A DNA stretch of 16,217 bases, from the NCBI GenBank assembly GCA_937859105.1, contig CALMAD010000282.1, forward strand, positions 1 through 16,217, read 5' to 3'. Made by a program: the position numbers and the translations under genes. Source of the stretch: an uncultured Propionibacteriaceae bacterium. GTDB taxonomy: Bacteria > Actinomycetota > Actinomycetes > Propionibacteriales > Propionibacteriaceae. The stretch's first letter is position 1, and every line of letters begins with the position of its first letter. Below, piece after piece: positions 7,274 to 14,331 of the stretch. The notes below the pieces were generated by a model that was not told the DNA's origin, ran no database searches, and saw only the letters and a program-made list of their open reading frames with translations.

Positions 7274-7558
7274 ATGAGGATCGTCAGAGCGGCGGTCGCC
7301 GGGAGCCTGGAGTCGAGCGACGCTCTCGTCAAGGTGGCGCCGAACGACGAGTTGGAGGTGGACATCCAGAGCACCGTGATGGGTCAGTACGGCGACGCGA
7401 TCACCACGGTGGTGAACGAGACGCTGGAGAAGCTGGGCGTCACCGAGGGCTTCGTCTCCGTCGACGACAAGGGGGCGCTGGACTTCGCGATCCGCGCCCG
7501 CGTCCAGGGGGCCGTCTTCCGCGGCTCCGACGAGCAACCCGATTGGAGCCGGCTGTGA
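7274..7558 (+). CDS. citD: Citrate lyase acyl carrier protein (gamma subunit)
   Basis: A 94-residue acyl carrier subunit of the citrate lyase complex. It carries the dephospho-CoA-derived prosthetic arm that holds acetyl and then citryl groups. The attachment region GSLESSD places the modified serine at Ser14, the same position as in characterised CitD proteins. The [16 protein letters not shown] segment near the C-terminus is the other family landmark. ATG 7274 is preceded by AAAGGAG (7260-7266) with a 7-base gap. Its stop TGA shares bases with the GTG start of citE (GTGA), so carrier and beta subunit are translationally coupled, which fits the fixed subunit ratio of the complex. Confidence 0.95.
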   Translation: MRIVRAAVAGSLESSDALVKVAPNDELEVDIQSTVMGQYGDAITTVVNETLEKLGVTEGFVSVDDKGALDFAIRARVQGAVFRGSDEQPDWSRL

Positions 7559-8460
7559 CCGAGACCACCGAAGTGATGCCTCGCCCGAGGCGCTCCATGC
7601 TCTTCGTGCCAGGCTCGAACGCGTCCTGGCTGTCGACGGTGCACGTGTACGGCGCGGACACGGTCATGTTCGACCTGGAGGACAGCGTCGCCCTGCGGGA
7701 GAAGGACACCGCCCGGATCCTCGTCCGCGAGGCCCTCATGTCCCCGATCTGGAAAGACGTCGAGGTCTGCGTCCGGGTCAACGCGATCGACACGCCGTTC
7801 TTCCGGCCCGACCTGGAGGCGATCGTGCCGGCCGGGGTCGCGATCGTCCGTCTGCCGATGGTCCGCGACGCCGACATGGTGCGCGAGCTCGACCGCGTCC
7901 TCACCGAGATCGAGGAGAAGTGCGGCCGCGAGGTCGGTTCGACCAAGTGCATGGCCGCCGTCGAGTCGGCGTCCGGCGTCGTCAATGCTGTCCAGATCGC
8001 GAAGGCCAGCTCGCGCATGGTGGCGATCGCGCTCGCCGCGTACGACTACATGATCGACATGCACACGGTGCGCGGCACGGCCGCCGACGAGTCCGAGCTC
8101 TTCTACGCGCGCTGTGCGGTGCTGCACGCCGCGCGTGTCGCCGGCATCCCGTGCTACGACGTCGTCTACAGCGATGTGAACGACGAGGAGGGCTTCCTCC
8201 GCGAGATCGGGATCATCAAGCGGCTCGGCTTCGACGGAAAGTCGCTCGTGAACCCCCGTCAGATCGAGCCGCTGCACAACGCGTACGCTCCGACGGAGGC
8301 CGAGGTCGACCGGGCCAAGCGCGTGATCGAGGCGGCCGACAAGGCCGAGGCCGAGGGTCTCGGCGTCGTGTCGCTGGACGGAAAGATGGTGGACGCCCCC
8401 ATTGTGGCGAGCGCCTACCGCACGGTGCGGCTGGCCGAGTTGTCCGGGACCAGGCGCTGA
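7555..8460 (+). CDS. citE: Citrate lyase beta subunit (citryl-ACP lyase)
   Basis: Cleaves citryl-ACP to oxaloacetate and acetyl-ACP. With start GTG 7555 it has 301 residues of the HpcH/HpaI aldolase TIM-barrel superfamily. Visible features are [10 protein letters not shown] (13-22, nucleotide/CoA-arm binding in the family), FDLEDSV with Asp40-Leu-Glu42-Asp43, [11 protein letters not shown] with the substrate-binding Arg, [12 protein letters not shown] with the metal-ligand Glu, and [15 protein letters not shown] 7555 overlaps the citD stop by 4 bases and has GGAG 6 bases upstream; an in-frame TTG at 7543 lies too close to that site, and ATG 7576 would cut the N-terminus. The true citrate lyase context (citD before, citF after) separates it from stand-alone CitE-like proteins. 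Confidence 0.94.
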   Translation: MTETTEVMPRPRRSMLFVPGSNASWLSTVHVYGADTVMFDLEDSVALREKDTARILVREALMSPIWKDVEVCVRVNAIDTPFFRPDLEAIVPAGVAIVRLPMVRDADMVRELDRVLTEIEEKCGREVGSTKCMAAVESASGVVNAVQIAKASSRMVAIALAAYDYMIDMHTVRGTAADESELFYARCAVLHAARVAGIPCYDVVYSDVNDEEGFLREIGIIKRLGFDGKSLVNPRQIEPLHNAYAPTEAEVDRAKRVIEAADKAEAEGLGVVSLDGKMVDAPIVASAYRTVRLAELSGTRR

Positions 8461-8470
8461 GGGGACGACG

Positions 8471-10060
8471 ATGACTGAAACAAAAACCACGGAAACCACT
8501 CAGGCCGCCCAGGCCGCGCCCGAGGCGTCCACGACCACGCCGGCACCGCCGGCCGACCCGGCCCACCCGGCCGAGTTGGACGCCCTCCCCGCGTTCAGCG
8601 GCTGGGCGGCCAAGATGCCGTACCTGCGCGACTCCAAGGCGAAGCGCCGCCGCAAGGTCATGCGCTCGCTCAAGGAAGCCATCATCCGCAGCGGGCTCAC
8701 CGACGGCGACACGATCAGCTTCCATCACCACTTCCGCGAGGGCGACAAGGTCATCCTCCAGGTGGTGAGCCAGCTCGCCGAGCTGGGCCTGGAGAACCTG
8801 ACGCTGGCGTCCTCGTCGCTGAACAACTGCCACGCCGGGCTCGTCGAGTACATCCGCAGCGGCGTCATCGGCCGGATCTACACGTCCGGCATGCGCGGCG
8901 AACTGGCCCGGCAGATCTCGGCGGGCGGCCTGCTCCAGCACCCGGTGACGATCCACTCGCACGGCGGTCGCGCCGCGCTCATGGAGACCGGCGAGCTGAA
9001 GCCCAAGGTCGCCTTCCTCGGCGTCTCGGCGTGCGACGAGTACGGCAACGCGAACGGCTTCACCGGGCGCGCGCACTGCGGCTCGCTCGGCTACGCCCGG
9101 ACGGACGCCCAGTACGCCGAGCAGGTGATCCTGCTCACCGAGCAGATCGTCGACTACCCGAACACGCCGGCGTCGATCCGCCAGGACCAGGTCGACTTCG
9201 TTGTCGAGGTCGACGAGGTGGGCGACCCCTCCCGCATCAACGTGGGCGCTGTCCGCAACACGAAGAATCCGCGCGACCTGCTCATCGCCCGCCGCGCGGC
9301 CGCCGTCATGGAATTCGGCGGCTACTTCGAGGACGGCTTCTCCATGCAGACCGGTTCGGGCGGCGCCGCCACCGCGACGACGCTCTACCTCAAGGACCGC
9401 ATGGAGCGCGCCGGCATCAAGGCCGCGTGGGCGCTGGGCGGCATCACGGGCACGCTGGCGTCGCTGCACGAGCAGGGCCTCGTCGGACGCCTGCTCGACG
9501 TGCAGTCGTTCGACGCCGGAGCCGCGGAGTCGCTCGCGACCTCGCCCGCCCACACGGAGATCTCGGCGGCCGAGTACGCGTCGCCGCTGGCGAAGGCCTG
9601 CTGCGTGGACGAGCTCGACATGGTGATCCTGTCCGCCCTGGAGATCGACCTGAAGTTCAACGTGAACGTCCTCACGGGGTCCGACGGGCTCATGATGGGC
9701 GCCTCCGGCGGGCACTGCGACACGGCGGCGGGCGCCAAGCTGGTGATCGTCGTGGCGCCGCTGATCCGCTCGCGCATCCCCACCGTGGTGGAGAAGGTGT
9801 CGACGCTCATCACGCCCGGCGACAACGTGGACGTCCTGGTGACCGACTACGGCATCGCCGTCAACCCGCGCAGCGTGGGCGTGGCCGAGCGGCTGAGGGC
9901 GGCCGGGCTGAAACCGACCACCATCGGCGACCTGTACGAGCAAGCGCTCAAGATCTGCGGCAAGCCGCGGCAGATCGAGCGGGGCGACGAGATCGTCGGC
10001 ATCGTCCGGTACCGCGACGGTTCGGTGATCGACACGGTCAGGAACGTGCCGAGCGCGTGA
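8471..10060 (+). CDS. citF: Citrate lyase alpha subunit (citrate:acetyl-ACP transferase)
   Basis: Exchanges citrate for acetate on the acyl carrier, forming citryl-ACP. It has 529 residues with the two-lobed CoA-transferase fold of CitF. Conserved blocks are FSGWAAKMPYLRDSKAKRR near the start, DGDTISFHHHFREGD, IYTSGMRGELARQISAG, HSHGGRAALME, LGVSACDEYGNANGF, MQTGSGGAATATT, and near the end VTDYGIAVNPR. The first 35 or so residues (Thr/Ala/Pro-rich, TETKTTETTQAAQAAPEAS) are an extra low-complexity leader, making the protein slightly longer than the enterobacterial one (about 510). ATG 8471 follows GAGGGGAC and lies 10 bases after citE. The stop overlaps the GTG of the next gene. Confidence 0.95.
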   Translation: MTETKTTETTQAAQAAPEASTTTPAPPADPAHPAELDALPAFSGWAAKMPYLRDSKAKRRRKVMRSLKEAIIRSGLTDGDTISFHHHFREGDKVILQVVSQLAELGLENLTLASSSLNNCHAGLVEYIRSGVIGRIYTSGMRGELARQISAGGLLQHPVTIHSHGGRAALMETGELKPKVAFLGVSACDEYGNANGFTGRAHCGSLGYARTDAQYAEQVILLTEQIVDYPNTPASIRQDQVDFVVEVDEVGDPSRINVGAVRNTKNPRDLLIARRAAAVMEFGGYFEDGFSMQTGSGGAATATTLYLKDRMERAGIKAAWALGGITGTLASLHEQGLVGRLLDVQSFDAGAAESLATSPAHTEISAAEYASPLAKACCVDELDMVILSALEIDLKFNVNVLTGSDGLMMGASGGHCDTAAGAKLVIVVAPLIRSRIPTVVEKVSTLITPGDNVDVLVTDYGIAVNPRSVGVAERLRAAGLKPTTIGDLYEQALKICGKPRQIERGDEIVGIVRYRDGSVIDTVRNVPSA

Positions 10061-11478
10061 CGGACGCCGAGGCCGTCCTGCGGCGACGCGAGGAGCGGCG
10101 GGCAACGCACGAGGCGTTGCTCGCCCGCTTCGCGCTTCCGGTGGTGAGCATCACCGTCGTCGCCCCAGGCCCGCTCAAGGATTCGCCGGCGATCCGTCGG
10201 CGGCTTCAGGCCGCGGACGCCGCCGTGCGTGCCTGCGTCGCGGGCGCCGGCTGGACCGTCGTCGAGTCGTGTGACCTCGGCGGTCCGACCGGGCCCGAGT
10301 CGATCTTCGTGGTGGACGCCGAGCCGCGCGCCCTCAAGCGGGCGCTCGTCGCGCTCGAGGACGCCCATCCCGGCGGCCGGCTGTGGGATGTCGACGTGGT
10401 CTGCGCCGGCCCGTACGGCCCTCAGCCGCTCGGACGCGGCGAGCTGGGCGAGGCCCCGCGCCGCTGCGTGCTGTGCGAGCGGCCCGCGCACGCCTGCGCG
10501 CGTGCGCGCCGCCACCCGCTCCCGGTGCTGCTGGCCGGCATCGAGGCCGTGGACGCGGGGGCTGCCGTCCCGGGGGACGCCGCCGCGTGGGCCTCGCTCG
10601 CCGCGGAGGCGCTGCGGGTCGAGGCGCGCCTCACCCCCAAGCCCGGCCTGGTGGACGCCGCCGGCTCCGGCTCGCACGACGACATGACGCTCGACACGCT
10701 GCTGGCCAGCGCGGACGCCCTGGAGGAATGGTTTCTCGGGTGCGTCCTGCTCGGCCGCGCGCAGGGGGCGAGGGCAGAAGCGTCCGACGCCCGGAGCCCC
10801 GGCGTCGACGAGGCCGCGCTCGACGACCTCGTCGCGATGGGCAAGGCGGCCGAGGACGCGATGCTCACGGCGACGGGCGGCGTCAACACGCACCGCGGCG
10901 CGCTGTTCTCGCTCGGGTTGATCCTGGGGGCGGTCGGTCAGGCGACCGCGGGCGGGCGGCGTCCCGACGTGGACGCGGTGTGCGCGGACGCCGGCCGCGT
11001 GGCCGGCGTGCTGCGCGACCGGTGGGCCCGCTCGCTCGGCGCGCGCGCCGCCCGAGACCAGGCCGGATCGCACGGGGAGCGAGCGTACCTGGCCGCCGGG
11101 ACGGGCGGGATCCGGGCCGAGGCGGCGTCCGGGTTCGCGACGGTCCGCGGGGCGGGGCTGCCGGCGCTGCGGGAGCGGCGGGCGGCGTCCGGGGGTGCGG
11201 GCCGCGAGGACGCCGCCCTCCTGTGGGCGCTCGTGTCGCTGATGGCCGTCGTGGACGACTCCAACATGGTCACGCGCGGGGGAGTGGCCGGGCTGCGCGA
11301 GGCGCAGGCGTGGGCGTCCGGGCTGGTGAGCAGGCGTCCGGACGACGACGCGCTCGTCGCCGAGCTGCACGCCGCCGACGACCGGTTCGTGGCCCGCCGG
11401 TGGAGCCCGGGTGGCTCGGCGGACCTGTTGGCCCTGACCTGGTTTCTCGATCGCGTCGGCGCGATCGGTCGGGATTGA
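10057..11478 (+). CDS. citXG: CitX-CitG fusion: prosthetic-group synthase and transferase for citrate lyase
   Basis: A 473-residue bifunctional maturation protein. The N-terminal CitX part (about 1-165) transfers the phosphoribosyl-dephospho-CoA arm to apo-CitD; it shows SITVVAPGPLKDS, GRLWDVDV (108-115) and the cysteine-rich RRCVLCERPAHACAR (Cys137, Cys140, Cys147). The C-terminal CitG part (about 175-473) makes the 2'-(5''-triphosphoribosyl)-3'-dephospho-CoA precursor from ATP and dephospho-CoA; it shows TPKPGLVD (193-200), GGVNTHRGALF and VVDDSNMVTRGG. The same fusion order is known in Haemophilus influenzae. It starts at GTG 10057 in a GTGA overlap with citF. The longer open frame upstream lies inside citF and is not used. 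It is the last gene of the cit operon. Confidence 0.93.
   Translation: MTDAEAVLRRREERRATHEALLARFALPVVSITVVAPGPLKDSPAIRRRLQAADAAVRACVAGAGWTVVESCDLGGPTGPESIFVVDAEPRALKRALVALEDAHPGGRLWDVDVVCAGPYGPQPLGRGELGEAPRRCVLCERPAHACARARRHPLPVLLAGIEAVDAGAAVPGDAAAWASLAAEALRVEARLTPKPGLVDAAGSGSHDDMTLDTLLASADALEEWFLGCVLLGRAQGARAEASDARSPGVDEAALDDLVAMGKAAEDAMLTATGGVNTHRGALFSLGLILGAVGQATAGGRRPDVDAVCADAGRVAGVLRDRWARSLGARAARDQAGSHGERAYLAAGTGGIRAEAASGFATVRGAGLPALRERRAASGGAGREDAALLWALVSLMAVVDDSNMVTRGGVAGLREAQAWASGLVSRRPDDDALVAELHAADDRFVARRWSPGGSADLLALTWFLDRVGAIGRD
11448..11467 (+). terminator. Short perfect hairpin at the 3' end of citXG
   Basis: CGATCGCG (11448-11455) pairs perfectly with CGCGATCG (11460-11467) around TCGG, ending 11 bases before the end of the citXG stop codon. 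No U-run follows. It may be a weak stop for the cit operon transcript inside the coding end, or chance in GC-rich sequence. Confidence 0.25.
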
Positions 11479-11495
11479 CGAACCGCGCCCCGCGC

Positions 11496-11524
11496 TTGAT
11501 CGTTAGTTCGTATTTCCGTATTAT
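11496..11524 (+). promoter_or_regulatory. Sigma-70-type promoter for the ArsR-like gene, leaderless
   Basis: TTGATC (11496-11501), a 17-base spacer and TATTAT (11519-11524) stand out as a local AT-rich patch. The -10 ends 6 bases before ATG 11531, so transcription should begin at or next to the start codon. A direct repeat CGTATT (11509-11514 and 11517-11522) overlaps the -10 and is a possible site for the regulator to control itself. Confidence 0.65.
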
Positions 11525-11530
11525 CGGAGC

Positions 11531-12073
11531 ATGAACGCCGACGAGCCCACCCTCGAGCAGCGGGTCGCGCGCCTGGAGGCCCTCGTGGAGGCCCTCCAGG
11601 CCGGCGGCGCGGGTGGGGGCGCGGGCTCCGCGCAGGCGGACCGGTCGCCGGCAGGTCCGGCGCTCGACCCCGACACCTTCTGGGCGCTGGAGGAGCTGAT
11701 CCGGCGTGCCCCCGAGGGGGCCCTGCTCTACACGGGTGCGTTCGATGTGGCCGATCGCGGCCCGGTGCGCTGGCAGTACGGGGGGACGCCCGACGAACTG
11801 CTGGCCGCCGACCCCGACGACCTCGCGGTCACGCTGGACGCCCTCGCGCACCCCGTGCGCATCACGCTGCTGCAGCTCGTGCTGGGCGGCGTCCGGACGA
11901 CGTCCGAGCTGGCCGAGCGCCCCGAGCTCGCCTCCACCGGCCAACTGCACCACCACCTGCGCATCCTCGTGTCCGCCGGCTGGCTGACCAGCCCGTCGCG
12001 CGGGCGCTACGACGTGCCGGCGTCCCGGATCGTCCCGCTGCTGACGATCTGGCTCGCCGCGCGTCCCACCTGA
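11531..12073 (+). CDS. ArsR-like winged-helix transcriptional regulator
   Basis: A 180-residue DNA-binding protein. Residues 6-23 (TLEQRVARLEALVEALQ) form a short amphipathic or coiled-coil helix, followed by a Gly/Ala-rich linker, a small middle region (about 47-95) and a C-terminal winged helix (about 98-170) containing LAHPVRITLLQLVL and recognition helix STGQLHHHLRIL, as in ArsR/HTH_20 regulators. No cysteine or histidine metal-site cluster is seen, so it is unlikely to be a classical metal sensor. The start is fixed by a promoter whose -10 sits 6 bases before the ATG; the GGAG upstream is too close to act as a normal ribosome site. The serine hydrolase gene follows after 82 bases and is its most likely target (inference). 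Confidence 0.85.
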   Translation: MNADEPTLEQRVARLEALVEALQAGGAGGGAGSAQADRSPAGPALDPDTFWALEELIRRAPEGALLYTGAFDVADRGPVRWQYGGTPDELLAADPDDLAVTLDALAHPVRITLLQLVLGGVRTTSELAERPELASTGQLHHHLRILVSAGWLTSPSRGRYDVPASRIVPLLTIWLAARPT

Positions 12074-12155
12074 CCGTCCTCCACTGACCCCCTTCACCGC
12101 CACCGACCGCCGGCCGGGCGCTGCGCCCTGCCCTGACGACGAACGGAGCATCGCC

Positions 12156-13679
12156 ATGTCCACGACGCCGACCACCTCCGCGACGAACGCCACCCCTCCC
12201 CACGACGCCCCCTCCGGACGCCTCGGACGCCTCACCGGACGCCGCCTCGGCCTGATCGCGCTCGTCGGCGCCGTCCTCGGCACGCTCGTCGCCCTCGCGG
12301 CGGGCGTCGGGGCGCCGCACCCGGTGGGCGATCACGGGGACGCCGCGCTCGCGGCGCGCGTCCGGGCCCAGATCGCCGACGACCGCGGGTTCGCGTCCCT
12401 GTCGGTGGCCGAGGTCACCCCCGAGCGGGTCACGTGGGCCGGGCTGGGGGAGGCGTCCCCGGGGGTGCCGCCGACCTCCGGGACGCCGTACCCGCTGGGC
12501 TCGATCACGAAGACGTTCAACGGCATGCTGCTCGCGGACGCCGTCCGGCGCGGCGAGGTCCGGCTCGACCAGCGCGTCGACACGCTGCTGCCGGGGCTTC
12601 GCGGCAGCGAGGCCGGCGGCGTCACCCTGGAGGAGCTGGCCAGCCACCGCTCGGGCCTGCCGCGGCTGCTGCCGTCGGAGATGGCGTGGGGGGCGGCGTC
12701 CGCGTTCTCGCTGGGCAACCCGTACCGCCTGAGCCGCGAGCAGCTCGTGGAGGGGGCCGCGCGAACGGCCTTGTCCGGCCGCGGAACCGTCGCCTACTCG
12801 AACCTGGGGGCCTCCCTGCTGGGCCACGCCCTGGCCGAGGCCGCGGACGCGCCCGACTGGGAGACCCTCGCCCGCGACCGGCTCTGGACGCCGCTCGGCA
12901 TGACGTCCACGCGCGAGGCCTCCGTGCCCCAGGACATCCCCGCGGGGACGGCCGTGGAGCGCACGGCGTCCGGCGGGCACCCCACCCCGTGGACGACCGA
13001 GGGCCAGGCGCCCATGGGGGCGTCCGTCTGGACGACCGCCGACGACCTGGCGCGCTACGCGCAGGGCGTCCTGACCGGCCGGGCGCCCGGCATGGCGGCC
13101 CTCGAGCCCCACTGGGACGCCTCCGGGCGCGCCCGCGTCGGGCTGCACTGGTTCACCAGCGAGGTCGACGGACGGACGTTCGCCTGGCACAACGGCGGGA
13201 CCTCCGGCGGCCGGACGATGCTCGTGGTCGACCGGGACGCCCGGCGCGCCTACCTGGTGCTGGGCAGTTCGACCCGCGAGGTCGACGACATCGCGATGGG
13301 CCTGGCGACCAACGGGCGCGTCGAGTCCCGCCCCGAGCTGCCGATCGTGGGCCTCGTCGTGCTGGGTTTGGCGTTGCTGACCGGGATCGGGGCGTTCCGG
13401 CAGGCCGGCCGGCCGGCGACGCGCGCCCAGCGCGCCGAGACCCTCCTGAGCGGCACGGCGTTCGCCATCCTGCTCGTGCGCGTCGGCCCCTGGACGCTGC
13501 TGCCCGGCTGGCTCGCTGGCGCGCTGGTGGGGGCGATGATCCCGGCGCTGGTCGTGGCCGGTCTCGGGCTGGTGGCGGGTCCGCACCGGACGGAGGGCCC
13601 GGTGCGGACGGTGCTCGGCTGGCTCGGCGCGCTGGTCGGCGCGGCGCTGCTCGCGGTCGCCGCGTCCGGGGTGATCTAA
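12156..13679 (+). CDS. Membrane-anchored serine hydrolase, class C beta-lactamase/DD-peptidase fold
   Basis: A 507-residue predicted envelope enzyme. One hydrophobic segment (about 31-50) would place the catalytic domain outside the membrane. Active-site motifs are SxxK as SITK (Ser116, Lys119), YxN as YSN (214-216), and HNG (345-347) in place of KTG, the set of the beta-lactamase-related/penicillin-binding-protein-like family. After about residue 395 come some four membrane segments, so both ends are membrane-embedded. ATG 12156 follows GGAG with a 7-base gap. The likely role is peptidoglycan or D-amino-acid peptide hydrolysis, or esterase activity; substrate and antibiotic resistance cannot be inferred. 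The gene's TAA overlaps the TAG of the convergent minus-strand gene. Pairing with an ArsR-like regulator suggests induced expression. Confidence 0.88.
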   Translation: MSTTPTTSATNATPPHDAPSGRLGRLTGRRLGLIALVGAVLGTLVALAAGVGAPHPVGDHGDAALAARVRAQIADDRGFASLSVAEVTPERVTWAGLGEASPGVPPTSGTPYPLGSITKTFNGMLLADAVRRGEVRLDQRVDTLLPGLRGSEAGGVTLEELASHRSGLPRLLPSEMAWGAASAFSLGNPYRLSREQLVEGAARTALSGRGTVAYSNLGASLLGHALAEAADAPDWETLARDRLWTPLGMTSTREASVPQDIPAGTAVERTASGGHPTPWTTEGQAPMGASVWTTADDLARYAQGVLTGRAPGMAALEPHWDASGRARVGLHWFTSEVDGRTFAWHNGGTSGGRTMLVVDRDARRAYLVLGSSTREVDDIAMGLATNGRVESRPELPIVGLVVLGLALLTGIGAFRQAGRPATRAQRAETLLSGTAFAILLVRVGPWTLLPGWLAGALVGAMIPALVVAGLGLVAGPHRTEGPVRTVLGWLGALVGAALLAVAASGVI

Positions 13680-14272
13680 CCCTTCTTCGGCGTCCGTTCG
13701 ATGAGGAACTTCTGCAGCAGGTTCGTCGTCCGGGCGGCCGGCTCGGCGTCCGCGGAGACGAACGGCTTGGCGCGGAAGCGCACCTGCATGACCGTCGCGC
13801 GCGTGCCCTTCCAGGGCTGGTAGGCGTTGAAGATGATCTGGTAGGCGGTGCCGTCCAGTTCGCCGCGGACGGTGCAGGACGCGGTCTCGACGCGGTCGTC
13901 GCCCATCGGGTTGGGCAGGTTCGGCGCGTCGGACGCCTTCGTCATCTGCTTCGCGCTGGCCTTCGCGTTGGCGCCGCAGAGCGTGGCGGCGGGCAGCCGC
14001 CTCGGCGGGTTGTAGTCGCTGACGGCCATCACGGTGTCGCCCCGGCCGTTCCACGAGGCGGTGATCGTGTCCTCGCCTCCCGAGCTGGTCTGCTGGTCGA
14101 TCGTCCAGCGGGGGTCGAGCGTCAGTTCGAGCGTGCCCTGCTTGACGACGACCCATCCCTGCGGGGTCGACGACGGCGGGCCGGGGATCGGCGCTGCCGA
14201 CTCCGAGGGCGTCGGCGTCGTCGCCTGTCCGCCGGGGGACGCCGCTCGGTTCGCCAGCGCGCGGCCGGGCAT
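13676..14272 (-). CDS. Unrecognised protein with Pro/Ser/Thr-rich N-terminus, no signal peptide
   Basis: A 198-residue protein I do not recognise. Residues about 12-40 ([20 protein letters not shown] and on) look like the flexible linker that follows the signal or lipobox in actinobacterial surface proteins. The rest (about 40-190) alternates beta-like stretches ([29 protein letters not shown]) and has two cysteines that could pair. No hydrophobic signal or lipobox is present. ATG 14272 is the only ATG before an in-frame stop at 14330-14332, and it has no clear ribosome site. It may be an N-terminally truncated exported protein, or have a wrongly inferred start. It is convergent with the serine hydrolase, overlapping by 3 bases in the stop codons, and divergent from aspS with a 59-base gap. 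Confidence 0.6.
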   Translation of the reverse strand: MPGRALANRAASPGGQATTPTPSESAAPIPGPPSSTPQGWVVVKQGTLELTLDPRWTIDQQTSSGGEDTITASWNGRGDTVMAVSDYNPPRRLPAATLCGANAKASAKQMTKASDAPNLPNPMGDDRVETASCTVRGELDGTAYQIIFNAYQPWKGTRATVMQVRFRAKPFVSADAEPAARTTNLLQKFLIERTPKKG

Positions 14273-14290
14273 GGCAAGATCGCGGGGTGA

Positions 14291-14311
14291 GCCCGCACCG
14301 TCTATGCGGGC
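14291..14311 (+). other. Hairpin in the aspS upstream region
   Basis: GCCCGCA (14291-14297) pairs perfectly with TGCGGGC (14305-14311) around a 7-base loop, 20 bases before the aspS ATG. An AAGATC-like -10 candidate near 14275-14280 would put it at the 5' end of the message. The aspS ribosome site AAAGGAA (14318-14324) lies just after the stem. It is too small for a known riboswitch; function unknown. Confidence 0.3.
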
Positions 14312-14331
14312 CGATAGAAAGGAACATCGTC

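Noticed and set aside
9031..10056. An N-terminal extension of CitXG inside citF
   Set aside because: It overlaps an intact citF in another frame; the GTGA junction at 10057-10060 is the natural start.
12116..12128. GGGCG-CTG-CGCCC stem between the ArsR-like and serine hydrolase genes as an attenuator
   Set aside because: Only 5 pairs with a 3-base loop and no U-run; expected by chance in sequence this rich in G and C.
14287..14331. GTG 14287 as a leaderless start of aspS
   Set aside because: It would add 15 residues before the conserved MLRTHDAG opening, and ATG 14332 has a well-placed AAAGGAA.
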